This document shows, one piece after another, positions 26,933 to 34,535 of a DNA stretch of 64,000 nt (its first letter is position 1; each line of letters opens with the position of its first letter). A program made the translations under genes and the position numbers. The notes beneath the pieces are model-generated. The model had not been told where the DNA came from. It ran no database searches and saw only the letters and a program-made list of their open reading frames with translations. The DNA is taken from NCBI RefSeq assembly GCF_001005725.1, contig NZ_LBIC01000007.1, positions 434,001-498,000 of the forward strand. The letters are read 5' to 3'. Source of the stretch: Sphingobium chungbukense. GTDB lineage: Bacteria > Pseudomonadota > Alphaproteobacteria > Sphingomonadales > Sphingomonadaceae.

Positions 26933-28108
26933 TTATTTCTGCGCGCCCCAGACGTACCACATGCCGGCGCCGCCAAAGTCGCCGCCCTGGAAGACCTTGG
27001 TTCTCTCCGCTTCCGCAGCGTCGAACACGCTGGTCTGCATGCCCTCGAACGCCTTCGCCGGGTCGAAGCCGGTTTCGCGGGCGATGTCGGCCGACACGAT
27101 TTCGTGGCTCGCCCCCCAATAAGGCTCGTTATTGTTGCGCGTGTCCCAATCGAGCATGAAGGCATCGAAGGCCTCCAGCGCCCGATAGGGCGGGGTTTCG
27201 GCATGAATGACCACGCCGCCCGGCGAGAGCAGCCGATGGGCTTCGCGCATGATGTTGCGCATCGCCTTGTGGCTGGTTTCATGAACCAGGATGTGGCTGA
27301 CGATCAGGTCGAAGAAGCCGTCGTCGAAATTGGTATGTTCCGCGTTCTGCTGGCTGAAATGGACCTTCTGGCCCAGATCCTGCGCCCGCGCATGGGCGTA
27401 GCGCAGAACCGGAGCGCCGACATCGATGCCGTAGACCTCCGCCTCGGGATAGGCATCACAATAGGGCAGCGTCGAATGACCCACGGTGCAGCCCATGTCG
27501 AGAATGCGTCGGGGCTTCAGATCGGGGAAATTCTGCTTCAGATAGGCGATGGTCGTATCGCCGATATCGGAGTTGAATGGCCCCATGCGACCCATGGCAT
27601 AGAGATAGACGGCCCGGTCGTAGACCGCACCGTTCGCGACGTCATTCTGCGCGAAATCAGTATGGTATCCGCCCGGCATGCAATGGATGTCGACCATCCG
27701 GTGGTAGCGCGGAATCTCCATATCGGGATTCAGCGTCAGCGTGCCGCCCGCATCCCCTTCCGTCCGGCCAACATCGATCAGCGTGTCGAGCGAGCGTTGA
27801 ACGGGGACCTGCACCGCATTCCACATCATTTCCTGGCTGTTGCGCTGGAGCGCGGACCAGAAGCGGAAATAGGGATCGTCGGCCATGGCCTTGCGGATTT
27901 CATGATAGTTGGCCGGCGCGCTGCCTGTCGCCGCGGCATAGGCCTTGCCCGCCCGCGCCTCATAGGCCAGCCGGTTGCCGGGCGCCACCTTGCTGGCAAG
28001 ATGCAGTTTCAGGCTCTTCACGAATTCCTGCCGCGACGCCTCGTCGGAGACCGTCTTGGGCAACACCGCATGACGATATTGGGTTTTCAGATCAATTGCC
28101 GCTTCCAT
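26933..28108 (-). CDS. Class I SAM-dependent methyltransferase
   Basis: A 391 aa protein with the Rossmann-type SAM motif ILDMGCTVGHSTLPYCDA at roughly residues 210-227, an acidic loop VYGIDVGAPVLRYAHAR, and the motif DGFFDLIVSHILVHE further on. The ~200 residue N-terminal half is not a recognised domain and may hold the substrate. AAGGAAAAG lies before the ATG. It sits between the cupin and the small protein in an operon led by a TonB receptor, so it may methylate an intermediate of the imported compound. The target atom and substrate are not evident. Confidence 0.82.
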   Translation of the reverse strand: MEAAIDLKTQYRHAVLPKTVSDEASRQEFVKSLKLHLASKVAPGNRLAYEARAGKAYAAATGSAPANYHEIRKAMADDPYFRFWSALQRNSQEMMWNAVQVPVQRSLDTLIDVGRTEGDAGGTLTLNPDMEIPRYHRMVDIHCMPGGYHTDFAQNDVANGAVYDRAVYLYAMGRMGPFNSDIGDTTIAYLKQNFPDLKPRRILDMGCTVGHSTLPYCDAYPEAEVYGIDVGAPVLRYAHARAQDLGQKVHFSQQNAEHTNFDDGFFDLIVSHILVHETSHKAMRNIMREAHRLLSPGGVVIHAETPPYRALEAFDAFMLDWDTRNNNEPYWGASHEIVSADIARETGFDPAKAFEGMQTSVFDAAEAERTKVFQGGDFGGAGMWYVWGAQK

Positions 28109-28229
28109 GAGCTTTTCCTTTCCATCGCAACGTCAACATCCAGTCCGACCCGCCCGGCGGCCGGCTGCCCGGCCGGATGTCTCCGGCCATTCCTTGCATG
28201 CCGACACCGCCGGCTCGGGCTGTCCCGCA
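28109..28229. other. Short gap between the methyltransferase and cupin genes
   Basis: 121 bases with no gene and no terminator that I can see. The methyltransferase is on the same strand as the cupin, so read-through from the TonB promoter is expected. Confidence 0.5.
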
Positions 28230-28673
28230 CTATGTTCGGCCGTTCCTGATCTCCTCCAGAGTCGGGAACGGATAATCGGGACTTGGGGGACAAAAGCAGA
28301 TGTGCCGAAATGGCTCCTTGCTCGTGATCCTGACATGTTTTCGTGCACCTACGGGATAGCTGTACACTGTTCCCGCCCTGATCGTCGCCCGGACCATTTC
28401 GGAATAGAGGGGAGGCATATAGACCTCCACCTCCATCTCGCCCGAAATGGCATATTGGATCTCGTCATGGGCAAAGGTCCAGACGAACTCGTCACCGGGC
28501 ATGAAGTCTTCGATGATGATCTGACAATTGGGCTGGTTGATCGCGCTATATCCCCTTATCCGCACGCCCGGATTGAAGGGCAGGTCGAACAGCGGCGCCT
28601 GGTCCAGCGCCGCATGATCGATGTCATGCGCTTCGAATATGGAGCGCGCGGCAGGGGCCAGCCCGATCGCCAT
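28230..28673 (-). CDS. Cupin-fold protein, paralog of the 34.1 kb cupin
   Basis: A 147 aa single-domain cupin. Conserved segments are FAHDEIQYAISGEMEVEVYMPPL and RAGTVYSYPVGARKHVRI, similar to the paralog's LAHDEVQYVVSGRAEIEYHLPPL. The usual two-His cluster of metal cupins is reduced: one His in AHDE and a second later, so metal-dependent activity is uncertain. Its ATG overlaps the stop of the TonB receptor gene by one base (TGATG), so both are expressed together. Two such proteins in one regulon suggest similar ligands or sequential steps. Confidence 0.75.
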   Translation of the reverse strand: MAIGLAPAARSIFEAHDIDHAALDQAPLFDLPFNPGVRIRGYSAINQPNCQIIIEDFMPGDEFVWTFAHDEIQYAISGEMEVEVYMPPLYSEMVRATIRAGTVYSYPVGARKHVRITSKEPFRHICFCPPSPDYPFPTLEEIRNGRT

Positions 28674-31108
28674 CAGAACTTCACCTTGGCTTCCACGCCG
28701 ACGCTGCGATCCGGCGCCCGGTACACGGCGTGCGCGATGGGCAGGATCACGACGGCTTCGCTATTATATTTCTCGTTGAAGAGATTCTTCGACCACAGCG
28801 CCAGTTCCCAGCGATCGCTGCTGAGGCCGATACGGGCATTGACCAGATCGACCGGGTCACGCTTGGTATTGGGCTGGTTGCGCTGATCGTACCAGATCGA
28901 ACCCGTCCGCGAATAATCGCCGCGCAGCAGGAAATCCAGCCGGTCGTTGATCGGTTGCGTCAGTTGGAAACCGGCGCTGAGATTGTAATTGGCGGCGAAC
29001 GGGACGCGCTTGCCGATGATGTCGGCCCGATCGACCGGATCCTGGCTGTCGATGTCGACGATCTTGGTATCGGCAAGACCATAGCCGCCGAAGATGGTCA
29101 GCGTGTCGGTCAAGCGGGCGTTGATGTCGAATTCAAAGCCCTGGATGCGGGTCCGCTTGATCTGCGAAATCGACTGGATACCGCCCGTCGGGAAGAATTC
29201 GAACTGCTGCGCGTTGCTGACCTTGGTGTAATAGGCCGCGCCGTTGAAGCTCACCCGGCGGTTGAACCACAACGACTTGAAGCCGATTTCGTAGGAGTCA
29301 GCGACTTCCTTGCCATAACTGTCCTGGACCAGAACATTGGGAAGGCTGACCAGCAGCGTGTCGCGCGTCCCGATCGGGTTGAAACCGCCCGACTTGAAGC
29401 TCTTGCCATAGCCCGCATAGATGGACCCGTTCCGTCCAGGGAATTTATAGGTCAGCGTAGCCTTTGGCTGCATCTGCTTGAACGTCCGGTCCGCATGGCA
29501 ATCGGCAGCGGCACGGCCGGTCGTCGCGACGCAGAGATTGTAGGTCGCCTGAGGAGCGCCCGTCGCGACACCGAAGAAGGGGTTGGCGATGTCGGGCGTC
29601 AGCGTCCGAATGGACCGCCGCTCGATATCGTAACGCAGGGCGCCCTGGAACTCGATATTGTCGGTAATGTCATATTGGATATTGCCGAACGGCGCGAAGT
29701 TGCGGGCACGGTAGAGATTGTCATCATAGTTGAGCGTGCCGTTATTGGTTTCAGGCCCGTCGATCCCGCGCGTGGGCAGGATGCTGCCGCCGCCGATCAG
29801 GTTGCGCGTGATCGGCGAAACCAGCCCGCTGAACGGGGGCAGCAAGTTGCCCGCCCCATCCGTCGGCAGACGACCGTTCAATCCCTGTTCGGTGGTGAAC
29901 CGGCGCTTGGACTTCAGGAAGAAGACACCAGCCTGCCAGCGCAGCGGCCCGTCATTGGACGATGTCAGGCGCAGTTCCTGGATGAAGGCGCGGTTGGCGA
30001 TACGGAATTTCTGCGTATTGTCGCCGAACAGCACCAGGGCATCGATCCCGCCCAGCGCACCGCTGACAAAGTCGTTTCCACCATAGGACCATCCTGCATA
30101 GGGATAGTTCTTGGCCTGATAATTGTCGCTGATCATGTTGTAGGACGTGACAGACGTCAGCTTCGCAAATCCGAAGTCATGATCGATCTTCAGCGATGTC
30201 GAGAATTTGTCCTGGCGATTGCGGCCCGGCACATCATTGGTGAAGGGCAGGCTGGTGTCGTTGGTGTCGATCCGGGTCACGGGAACGCCGCCGATGGTCG
30301 TGCCGACGACCTGCGCATTATAGGCGATGGCGCCGCCCAGCAGCCGGCTGCCGTTGAGCCGGAAATCGACATTGGTGTTTTCGCCCGCTTCCCAGTCAAG
30401 CCGCAACCTGGCCAGCTTTTCATTCGACCGCATCGGCTTTTCGCCGGTGTTGATGTTCGTGTAGGGTCCATCCGTGTCGTTGAACGCCACCGAGGCGCGG
30501 AAGCGGAGCTTGCCGGGAATGATCGCCCCGCTGACGCTGCCGTTCATGCGGCTGGAGTTCCAGTTGCCATAGCCGGCCGTCACCTGCCCCTCGAAATCGT
30601 CCGTAGGCGCCTTGGTCGTGATGACGATCGCGCCGGCCGACGCGTTGCGACCGTACAGCGCGCCCTGCGGTCCTTTCAGCACTTCGATCTGCTGAATGTC
30701 GAACAGTTCGCCGTTGAATTCATTCTGCGTGGCCAGTTGCACCCCGTCGATCACCACCGCCACGGCGCCCTCGGACTGGCGAATGGAGGTCTGGCCGCGG
30801 ATGTTGACGAAGAATTCGCCGGCGTGGTTGGCGACCTGGAACGACACGTTCGGCGTCATGGCAAGGAAATCCTGCGGGCGCGTGATCCCGGCCCGCTGGA
30901 TCGCGGTCGCATCAAACACCTGGACGGCAACCGGCACTTCCACGAAGGCCTGATCGCGCTTGAGGCCCGTCACGACGATCTCGGCCTCATCAGCTCTGGC
31001 CGCTTTGCTGACGGGATGTTTATTGTCGGCGGCCACATCCTGCGCATTGGCGGACATGGCCAAAGCGGCATAGGCAAGTGCGGCAACGGAAGTCGTGAGC
31101 TTGAGCAT
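28673..31108 (-). CDS. TonB-dependent outer membrane receptor
   Basis: An outer-membrane active transporter, 811 aa from the ATG at 31108. A signal peptide (MLKLTTSVAALAYAALAMSA, cut near ANAQD) is followed by the plug domain (EVPVAVQVFDATAIQRAGI, FEVLKGPQGALYGRNASAGAI) and a beta-barrel ending in a terminal Phe (GVEAKVKF). AAGGGGAAGGG lies before this start; an in-frame ATG at 31192 exists but overlaps the operator and lacks a site. It leads the cupin-methyltransferase operon with an operator about 75 bases upstream. The absence of an iron-siderophore gene set around it favours uptake of the catabolic substrate. Confidence 0.93.
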   Translation of the reverse strand: MLKLTTSVAALAYAALAMSANAQDVAADNKHPVSKAARADEAEIVVTGLKRDQAFVEVPVAVQVFDATAIQRAGITRPQDFLAMTPNVSFQVANHAGEFFVNIRGQTSIRQSEGAVAVVIDGVQLATQNEFNGELFDIQQIEVLKGPQGALYGRNASAGAIVITTKAPTDDFEGQVTAGYGNWNSSRMNGSVSGAIIPGKLRFRASVAFNDTDGPYTNINTGEKPMRSNEKLARLRLDWEAGENTNVDFRLNGSRLLGGAIAYNAQVVGTTIGGVPVTRIDTNDTSLPFTNDVPGRNRQDKFSTSLKIDHDFGFAKLTSVTSYNMISDNYQAKNYPYAGWSYGGNDFVSGALGGIDALVLFGDNTQKFRIANRAFIQELRLTSSNDGPLRWQAGVFFLKSKRRFTTEQGLNGRLPTDGAGNLLPPFSGLVSPITRNLIGGGSILPTRGIDGPETNNGTLNYDDNLYRARNFAPFGNIQYDITDNIEFQGALRYDIERRSIRTLTPDIANPFFGVATGAPQATYNLCVATTGRAAADCHADRTFKQMQPKATLTYKFPGRNGSIYAGYGKSFKSGGFNPIGTRDTLLVSLPNVLVQDSYGKEVADSYEIGFKSLWFNRRVSFNGAAYYTKVSNAQQFEFFPTGGIQSISQIKRTRIQGFEFDINARLTDTLTIFGGYGLADTKIVDIDSQDPVDRADIIGKRVPFAANYNLSAGFQLTQPINDRLDFLLRGDYSRTGSIWYDQRNQPNTKRDPVDLVNARIGLSSDRWELALWSKNLFNEKYNSEAVVILPIAHAVYRAPDRSVGVEAKVKF

Positions 31109-31182
31109 TTTTTCCCTTCCCCTTTTGATAGCAGCGCCTTCAGGCGTCGGATAAGCTGGACTCCATTTCGGTGTCTCATTAT

Positions 31183-31192
31183 TTGTATACAT
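31183..31192. promoter_or_regulatory. GntR/FCD-type operator candidate 4 (TonB operon)
   Basis: TTGTATACAT, one mismatch from the perfect palindrome, 75 bases before the TonB receptor ATG. Confidence 0.65.
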
Positions 31193-31605
31193 TATTGAAT
31201 GGAATTTTGGCCTGGTGTCAACCGGTAAAATTCAGCCTTTCGACATGGAAAGAACGCATGCGAACAAGCGAAAATCTTCGATTTATCAAGATTTATCATT
31301 ATATTTCAGTGTTTTAATTAAATATCGATAGATCTGCGAAACGTCGGACCCCGGAGCGTGATGCAGAACCAGGATGGACGACCGAGGGACGCGTGACCTC
31401 CGAATGAACCAGGAAATTCGAGCGAGGCCGACGCTGTCGGCAATGAGGCGGCGATAGCTACCGGCATGCGGGTTGGAATCACGAAATATTACTGTAAATC
31501 AATTATTTATTCCATATTTTCTATTGCCGTACCGATGGCCCCGCATGTCGGCTGAAGAACGGCTTTTAGCGCCATTTCGAATTTGGGATGGCAATCCCCA
31601 AAATT

Positions 31606-31615
31606 TTGCATACAT
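31606..31615. promoter_or_regulatory. GntR/FCD-type operator candidate 5 (bicupin gene)
   Basis: TTGCATACAT, two mismatches from TTGTATACAA, 27 bases before the bicupin ATG. Confidence 0.5.
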
Positions 31616-31630
31616 TCTTGCTTATCATTT

Positions 31631-31640
31631 AGGAGGTGAT
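31631..31640 (+). promoter_or_regulatory. Near-perfect Shine-Dalgarno site of the bicupin gene
   Basis: AGGAGGTGAT, complementary along its length to the 16S rRNA 3' end, two bases before ATG 31643; unusually strong compared with other genes of the window and it fixes the start. Confidence 0.85.
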
Positions 31641-31642
31641 TC

Positions 31643-32659
31643 ATGGACCATACAAGACGGGACGAACCTGGCTTCTACAATCTGCTGGGATTGAATCGAT
31701 CCCGCCTCGACGCTCCCGATATACTTGACGGCTTGAATGGATCGTTGATGAGCGCCGATCCGCGCTCGGGCTCACGCACCTTCGTGCTGGACCTGCCGCC
31801 CGGCTGGCGCGGCCGGACCGATGCCCAGCTCGCGAGCCTGGAGCTCTTCCTGCTGCGCGGCGACCTCTCGCTCAACGGCGATCGCGTTGGCGCATCCGGC
31901 TATGTCCATGTTCCACAACTGTGCGGCGGCGGCGAACTCCATTCCGAAAGAGGCGCGCTCGCGCTCGCCTTCTGGAATCCCAACATGCCTGCATTCCCCT
32001 TCCCCTACACGCGCAACCGTGTCGTCCGCCCGTGGGAGGAACAATGGGTCAACAGCATGCCGGGCTGCACCGGGGCGATGCACAAGTCCTTGCGCAAGCC
32101 TGACCCCGTTCCCCATCCCACGGACGAAGGTTTCGACGGCGGGCCCGGCGGATATATAAGGTTCCAATATCTGGAACCCGGCCTGATCGCCGCGGGGGAA
32201 CATGTCCATCACGAATGTTTCGAGGAAATCATCCTGCTGCAGGGCGACTGCTTCCTGGTCAATGAAGGACAGATGGGCATCGGTAGCGTCGTGGTCCACC
32301 CGCAGGAATGGTATCATGCGCCCTTCGCGTCACGGAGCGGCGCGCTCATCCTGGTGCATACCGATGCCCCGATGGGCTATCCCTGGCCGCCACGCCCCTA
32401 TCCGGAAGCGGAGAAGCTGGCCCAGGCCTATATGGACAGCGCCGCATGGGATGTTCCGACCGAACATGTGTGCTGGCATGATCATCCGATCGCCCGGATG
32501 CAGGAGGAATCGAGCGCCTATCAGGCATGGCGCCAGGGTGAAGGCCGCAACAAGTGGGGCGATGAGGACGTGGGCGACAAGGTCCCGTATATGCCCGGCA
32601 AGCAGGGCACATCGTCGAAATTCCGTGCCAGCTGGACGCGAAAGGAGTGCGGCGAATGA
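31643..32659 (+). CDS. Two-domain cupin protein (DUF4437-like)
   Basis: A 338 aa protein with two cupin repeats. The second carries a clear metal-type motif, HVHHECFEEIILLQGDC followed by the second-half His in VVVHPQEWYHAPF, so one domain probably binds a metal. The first repeat (LELFLLRGDLSLNGDRVG) lacks the His pair. No signal peptide. It has its own operator and an exceptional Shine-Dalgarno site, and overlaps the next gene by 4 bases. A dioxygenase, isomerase or lyase role is possible; the sequence alone does not say which. Confidence 0.75.
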   Translation: MDHTRRDEPGFYNLLGLNRSRLDAPDILDGLNGSLMSADPRSGSRTFVLDLPPGWRGRTDAQLASLELFLLRGDLSLNGDRVGASGYVHVPQLCGGGELHSERGALALAFWNPNMPAFPFPYTRNRVVRPWEEQWVNSMPGCTGAMHKSLRKPDPVPHPTDEGFDGGPGGYIRFQYLEPGLIAAGEHVHHECFEEIILLQGDCFLVNEGQMGIGSVVVHPQEWYHAPFASRSGALILVHTDAPMGYPWPPRPYPEAEKLAQAYMDSAAWDVPTEHVCWHDHPIARMQEESSAYQAWRQGEGRNKWGDEDVGDKVPYMPGKQGTSSKFRASWTRKECGE

Positions 32660-33180
32660 GCCGGTTGATCTGCTTCCTGCCCTATACGCCGCGCTCGGAT
32701 TCGGAGGAGCGCGGCTATGAGCAATGGCTTCAGGATGTCGACAATCCCTTCTTCAACAGTCGCCCGCCGGTGCATCATTATACCAACTGGCGGGTCGCGG
32801 GCGGGCCCACCGAGGCTTTTCCCTATACCCATTTCGATTTCCTGCTGATCGAGCCGGGCAAGACGGCGGACGATGTATGGACCGACGGACCGCTCGCCGA
32901 ATTCGCCGCCAATTGGGTGAAGCTCTGGGGCGTCGCGCCCGAGGGCGATCCCGCGCTCAACTATCAATGCTATGTGGCGGAATATGTATCCGGCGATGCG
33001 GGTGCCTATGCGCCGCTGATCGAGATATCGCTCGACCTCTCTTCCGTCGGGGAACAGTGGCGGATCACGCAGAATGTCGTCGGCCAGGCGCAATCGCCGG
33101 GATTCACGCGCCGTTTCATATCCCGGTCCGACCCGGCATCGAACGCCATCATCGGAGAACTGGTCGCCGGCCCTCGATAA
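32656..33180 (+). CDS. Hypothetical protein, possible EthD/HapK-like ferredoxin-fold protein
   Basis: A 174 aa protein starting MSRLICFLPYTPRSDSE. The N-terminal half (YEQWLQDVDNPFFN, THFDFLLIEPGKTADD) resembles dimeric alpha-beta barrel proteins of the EthD or REDY/HapK sort, but the match is weak. The ATG overlaps the bicupin stop, so it is coupled to that gene. A terminator follows at 33209-33236. The function is unknown; small ferredoxin-fold proteins often accompany ring-modifying enzymes. Confidence 0.6.
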   Translation: MSRLICFLPYTPRSDSEERGYEQWLQDVDNPFFNSRPPVHHYTNWRVAGGPTEAFPYTHFDFLLIEPGKTADDVWTDGPLAEFAANWVKLWGVAPEGDPALNYQCYVAEYVSGDAGAYAPLIEISLDLSSVGEQWRITQNVVGQAQSPGFTRRFISRSDPASNAIIGELVAGPR

Positions 33181-33208
33181 GGGCCGGCACGATCCGACCG
33201 GAATGCGA

Positions 33209-33236
33209 ACGGGGCCGACGACATCGGCCCCGTTTC
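33209..33236. terminator. Terminator between the bicupin operon and the convergent hydrolase gene
   Basis: ACGGGGCCGA-CGACA-TCGGCCCCGT is a 10-bp stem between the two convergent gene sets. It is followed by TTTCGT on the plus strand. Confidence 0.8.
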
Positions 33237-33239
33237 GTC

Positions 33240-34049
33240 TCAGGATGATTTCTCCACTGCGGAGAAGAAGGCGGCGATGCCGTGAGCGAACCGGTCGGGA
33301 TCGAGATCGGGTTCGAAATTGGCACCTGCAATATCCAACACCCTCGCGTCCGGACGGATTTCACGGGCACGGTCCAGATAGGGACGGAGCACGTCCTGCG
33401 GCGCCGCCATGATCAGGATCGGACATGCCAGTTCGCGGTAGAAGCGGGTGAAATCCTGCCCCCATACCGCGTTGTAGGACTGGACGCGGCCCCACCATGC
33501 CCGCAGCATGTCCGCCATTTCGCGATGGAAGAGCATGACATCCTCATGCGCGCCCAATGCGCGGAGATAGTCCCAATTGTCGAGCAGATAGGAACCGCTG
33601 ACGGTCGGGGTGAACGGCGTTCCGAAATGCCGGGAAAATTCGATCCGCTCCTCCGCCGTCAGGGGCACCGGGCCGGCCAGCGTGACGCTCTTGGCCAGAT
33701 CGGGATAACGCGCCGCCATCTCCGTCGCGATACAGGCGCCGGTATGATGGCCGACGAGATGGCAACGATCGATGCCGGCGGAGCGGACGGCCTGGTACAT
33801 CCAGTCGACATATTGGCTCATGGGCGGCTTGGTATCGGCCGCGGGATCGAAAGAACCGCCGAAACCCGGCGTATCGAAGGCATAGCAGTCCCAGGAACCG
33901 CCGATCCGCTCGAACGTCTTCAGATACATCTGGCTTGAACTGGCAGTCTGGTGAAAGAAAACCACCGGGCCACGGTCGCCTGCCGCATGCCTGTAATGGA
34001 CCTGTTCTCCCTCCGCCGTTTCGCAATAGGCCTTGCGCACATGCACCAT
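33240..34049 (-). CDS. Alpha/beta-hydrolase-fold protein lacking the standard nucleophile
   Basis: A 269 aa protein of the alpha/beta-hydrolase fold with the oxyanion segment GPVVFFHQTASSSQMYLK and the nucleophile-elbow position VGHHTGAC at residues 99-106. Where GxSxG is expected, it reads G-H102-T-G, so there is no Ser, Asp or Cys. The C-terminal position for the catalytic His (near residue 244) is Asn (GANFEPD). The acid loop has Asp in MAAPQDVL. So it is either an unusual enzyme or a non-catalytic binder. It lies 24 bases before the cupin gene in an operon with the FAD oxidase. Confidence 0.8.
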   Translation of the reverse strand: MVHVRKAYCETAEGEQVHYRHAAGDRGPVVFFHQTASSSQMYLKTFERIGGSWDCYAFDTPGFGGSFDPAADTKPPMSQYVDWMYQAVRSAGIDRCHLVGHHTGACIATEMAARYPDLAKSVTLAGPVPLTAEERIEFSRHFGTPFTPTVSGSYLLDNWDYLRALGAHEDVMLFHREMADMLRAWWGRVQSYNAVWGQDFTRFYRELACPILIMAAPQDVLRPYLDRAREIRPDARVLDIAGANFEPDLDPDRFAHGIAAFFSAVEKSS

Positions 34050-34073
34050 TCGAAAATCTCCGAGGAAAGGGCT

Positions 34074-34505
34074 TCAGTTCCGAGCGGCGACGCTGGCCGC
34101 CACCGATATGGGATAGCCCGGATTGGGATAGGTGATGCACAGATGGCGGAAAGGTTCGTCGGACAGAACGCGCCACACGACGCGGCATCCACGCGGCAGG
34201 AAATAGACCGATCCGGCTTCGGCGACGACCTTGCCGGTTTCCAGCATCAGCGGTGGCAGATGATATTCGATCTCCGCCCGGCCGGAAACGACATATTGAA
34301 CTTCGTCATGAGCAAGTGTCCAGACAATGTCGACGCCCTTGAAGAAGTCCTCATAATTGATCTGGCAGGCAGGTTCGTCGATGCCGGTGTTGACTGCCCT
34401 GAAACGGGACCCTGCGGCAAAAGGAAACTCCAGGTCGGGCGCCTCGTCAAGGTCGCTGTCCCGACAATTGTAAAGACCGAATTTTCCCCAGGAAATCGCG
34501 TCCAT
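34074..34505 (-). CDS. Cupin-fold protein, paralog of the 28.2 kb cupin
   Basis: A 143 aa single-domain cupin with the segment LAHDEVQYVVSGRAEIEYHLPPL and later GSVYFLPRGCRVVWRV, clearly homologous to the protein at 28230-28673 in order and spacing. No signal peptide or membrane segment. It lies between the hydrolase-fold and FAD-oxidase genes on the same strand. Its metal-ligand pattern is also reduced, so binding or isomerase roles are as likely as oxygenase activity. Confidence 0.75.
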   Translation of the reverse strand: MDAISWGKFGLYNCRDSDLDEAPDLEFPFAAGSRFRAVNTGIDEPACQINYEDFFKGVDIVWTLAHDEVQYVVSGRAEIEYHLPPLMLETGKVVAEAGSVYFLPRGCRVVWRVLSDEPFRHLCITYPNPGYPISVAASVAARN

Positions 34506-34535
34506 CTATCACTCTCCCGATGGTAAAACAGACTC

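Larger units (their letters stand above)
31109..31642. other. 534-base divergent intergenic region
   Basis: AT-rich region between the TonB operon and the bicupin gene. It carries operator candidates at 31183-31192 and 31606-31615 near the two start sites; the 400 bases between show no gene, RNA or repeat that I could identify. Confidence 0.65.

Noticed and set aside
28730..31198. An 822-codon frame opposite the TonB receptor gene
   Set aside because: GC-rich genes create long antisense frames; the TonB receptor frame has clear domains and a signal peptide, and the antisense one does not.
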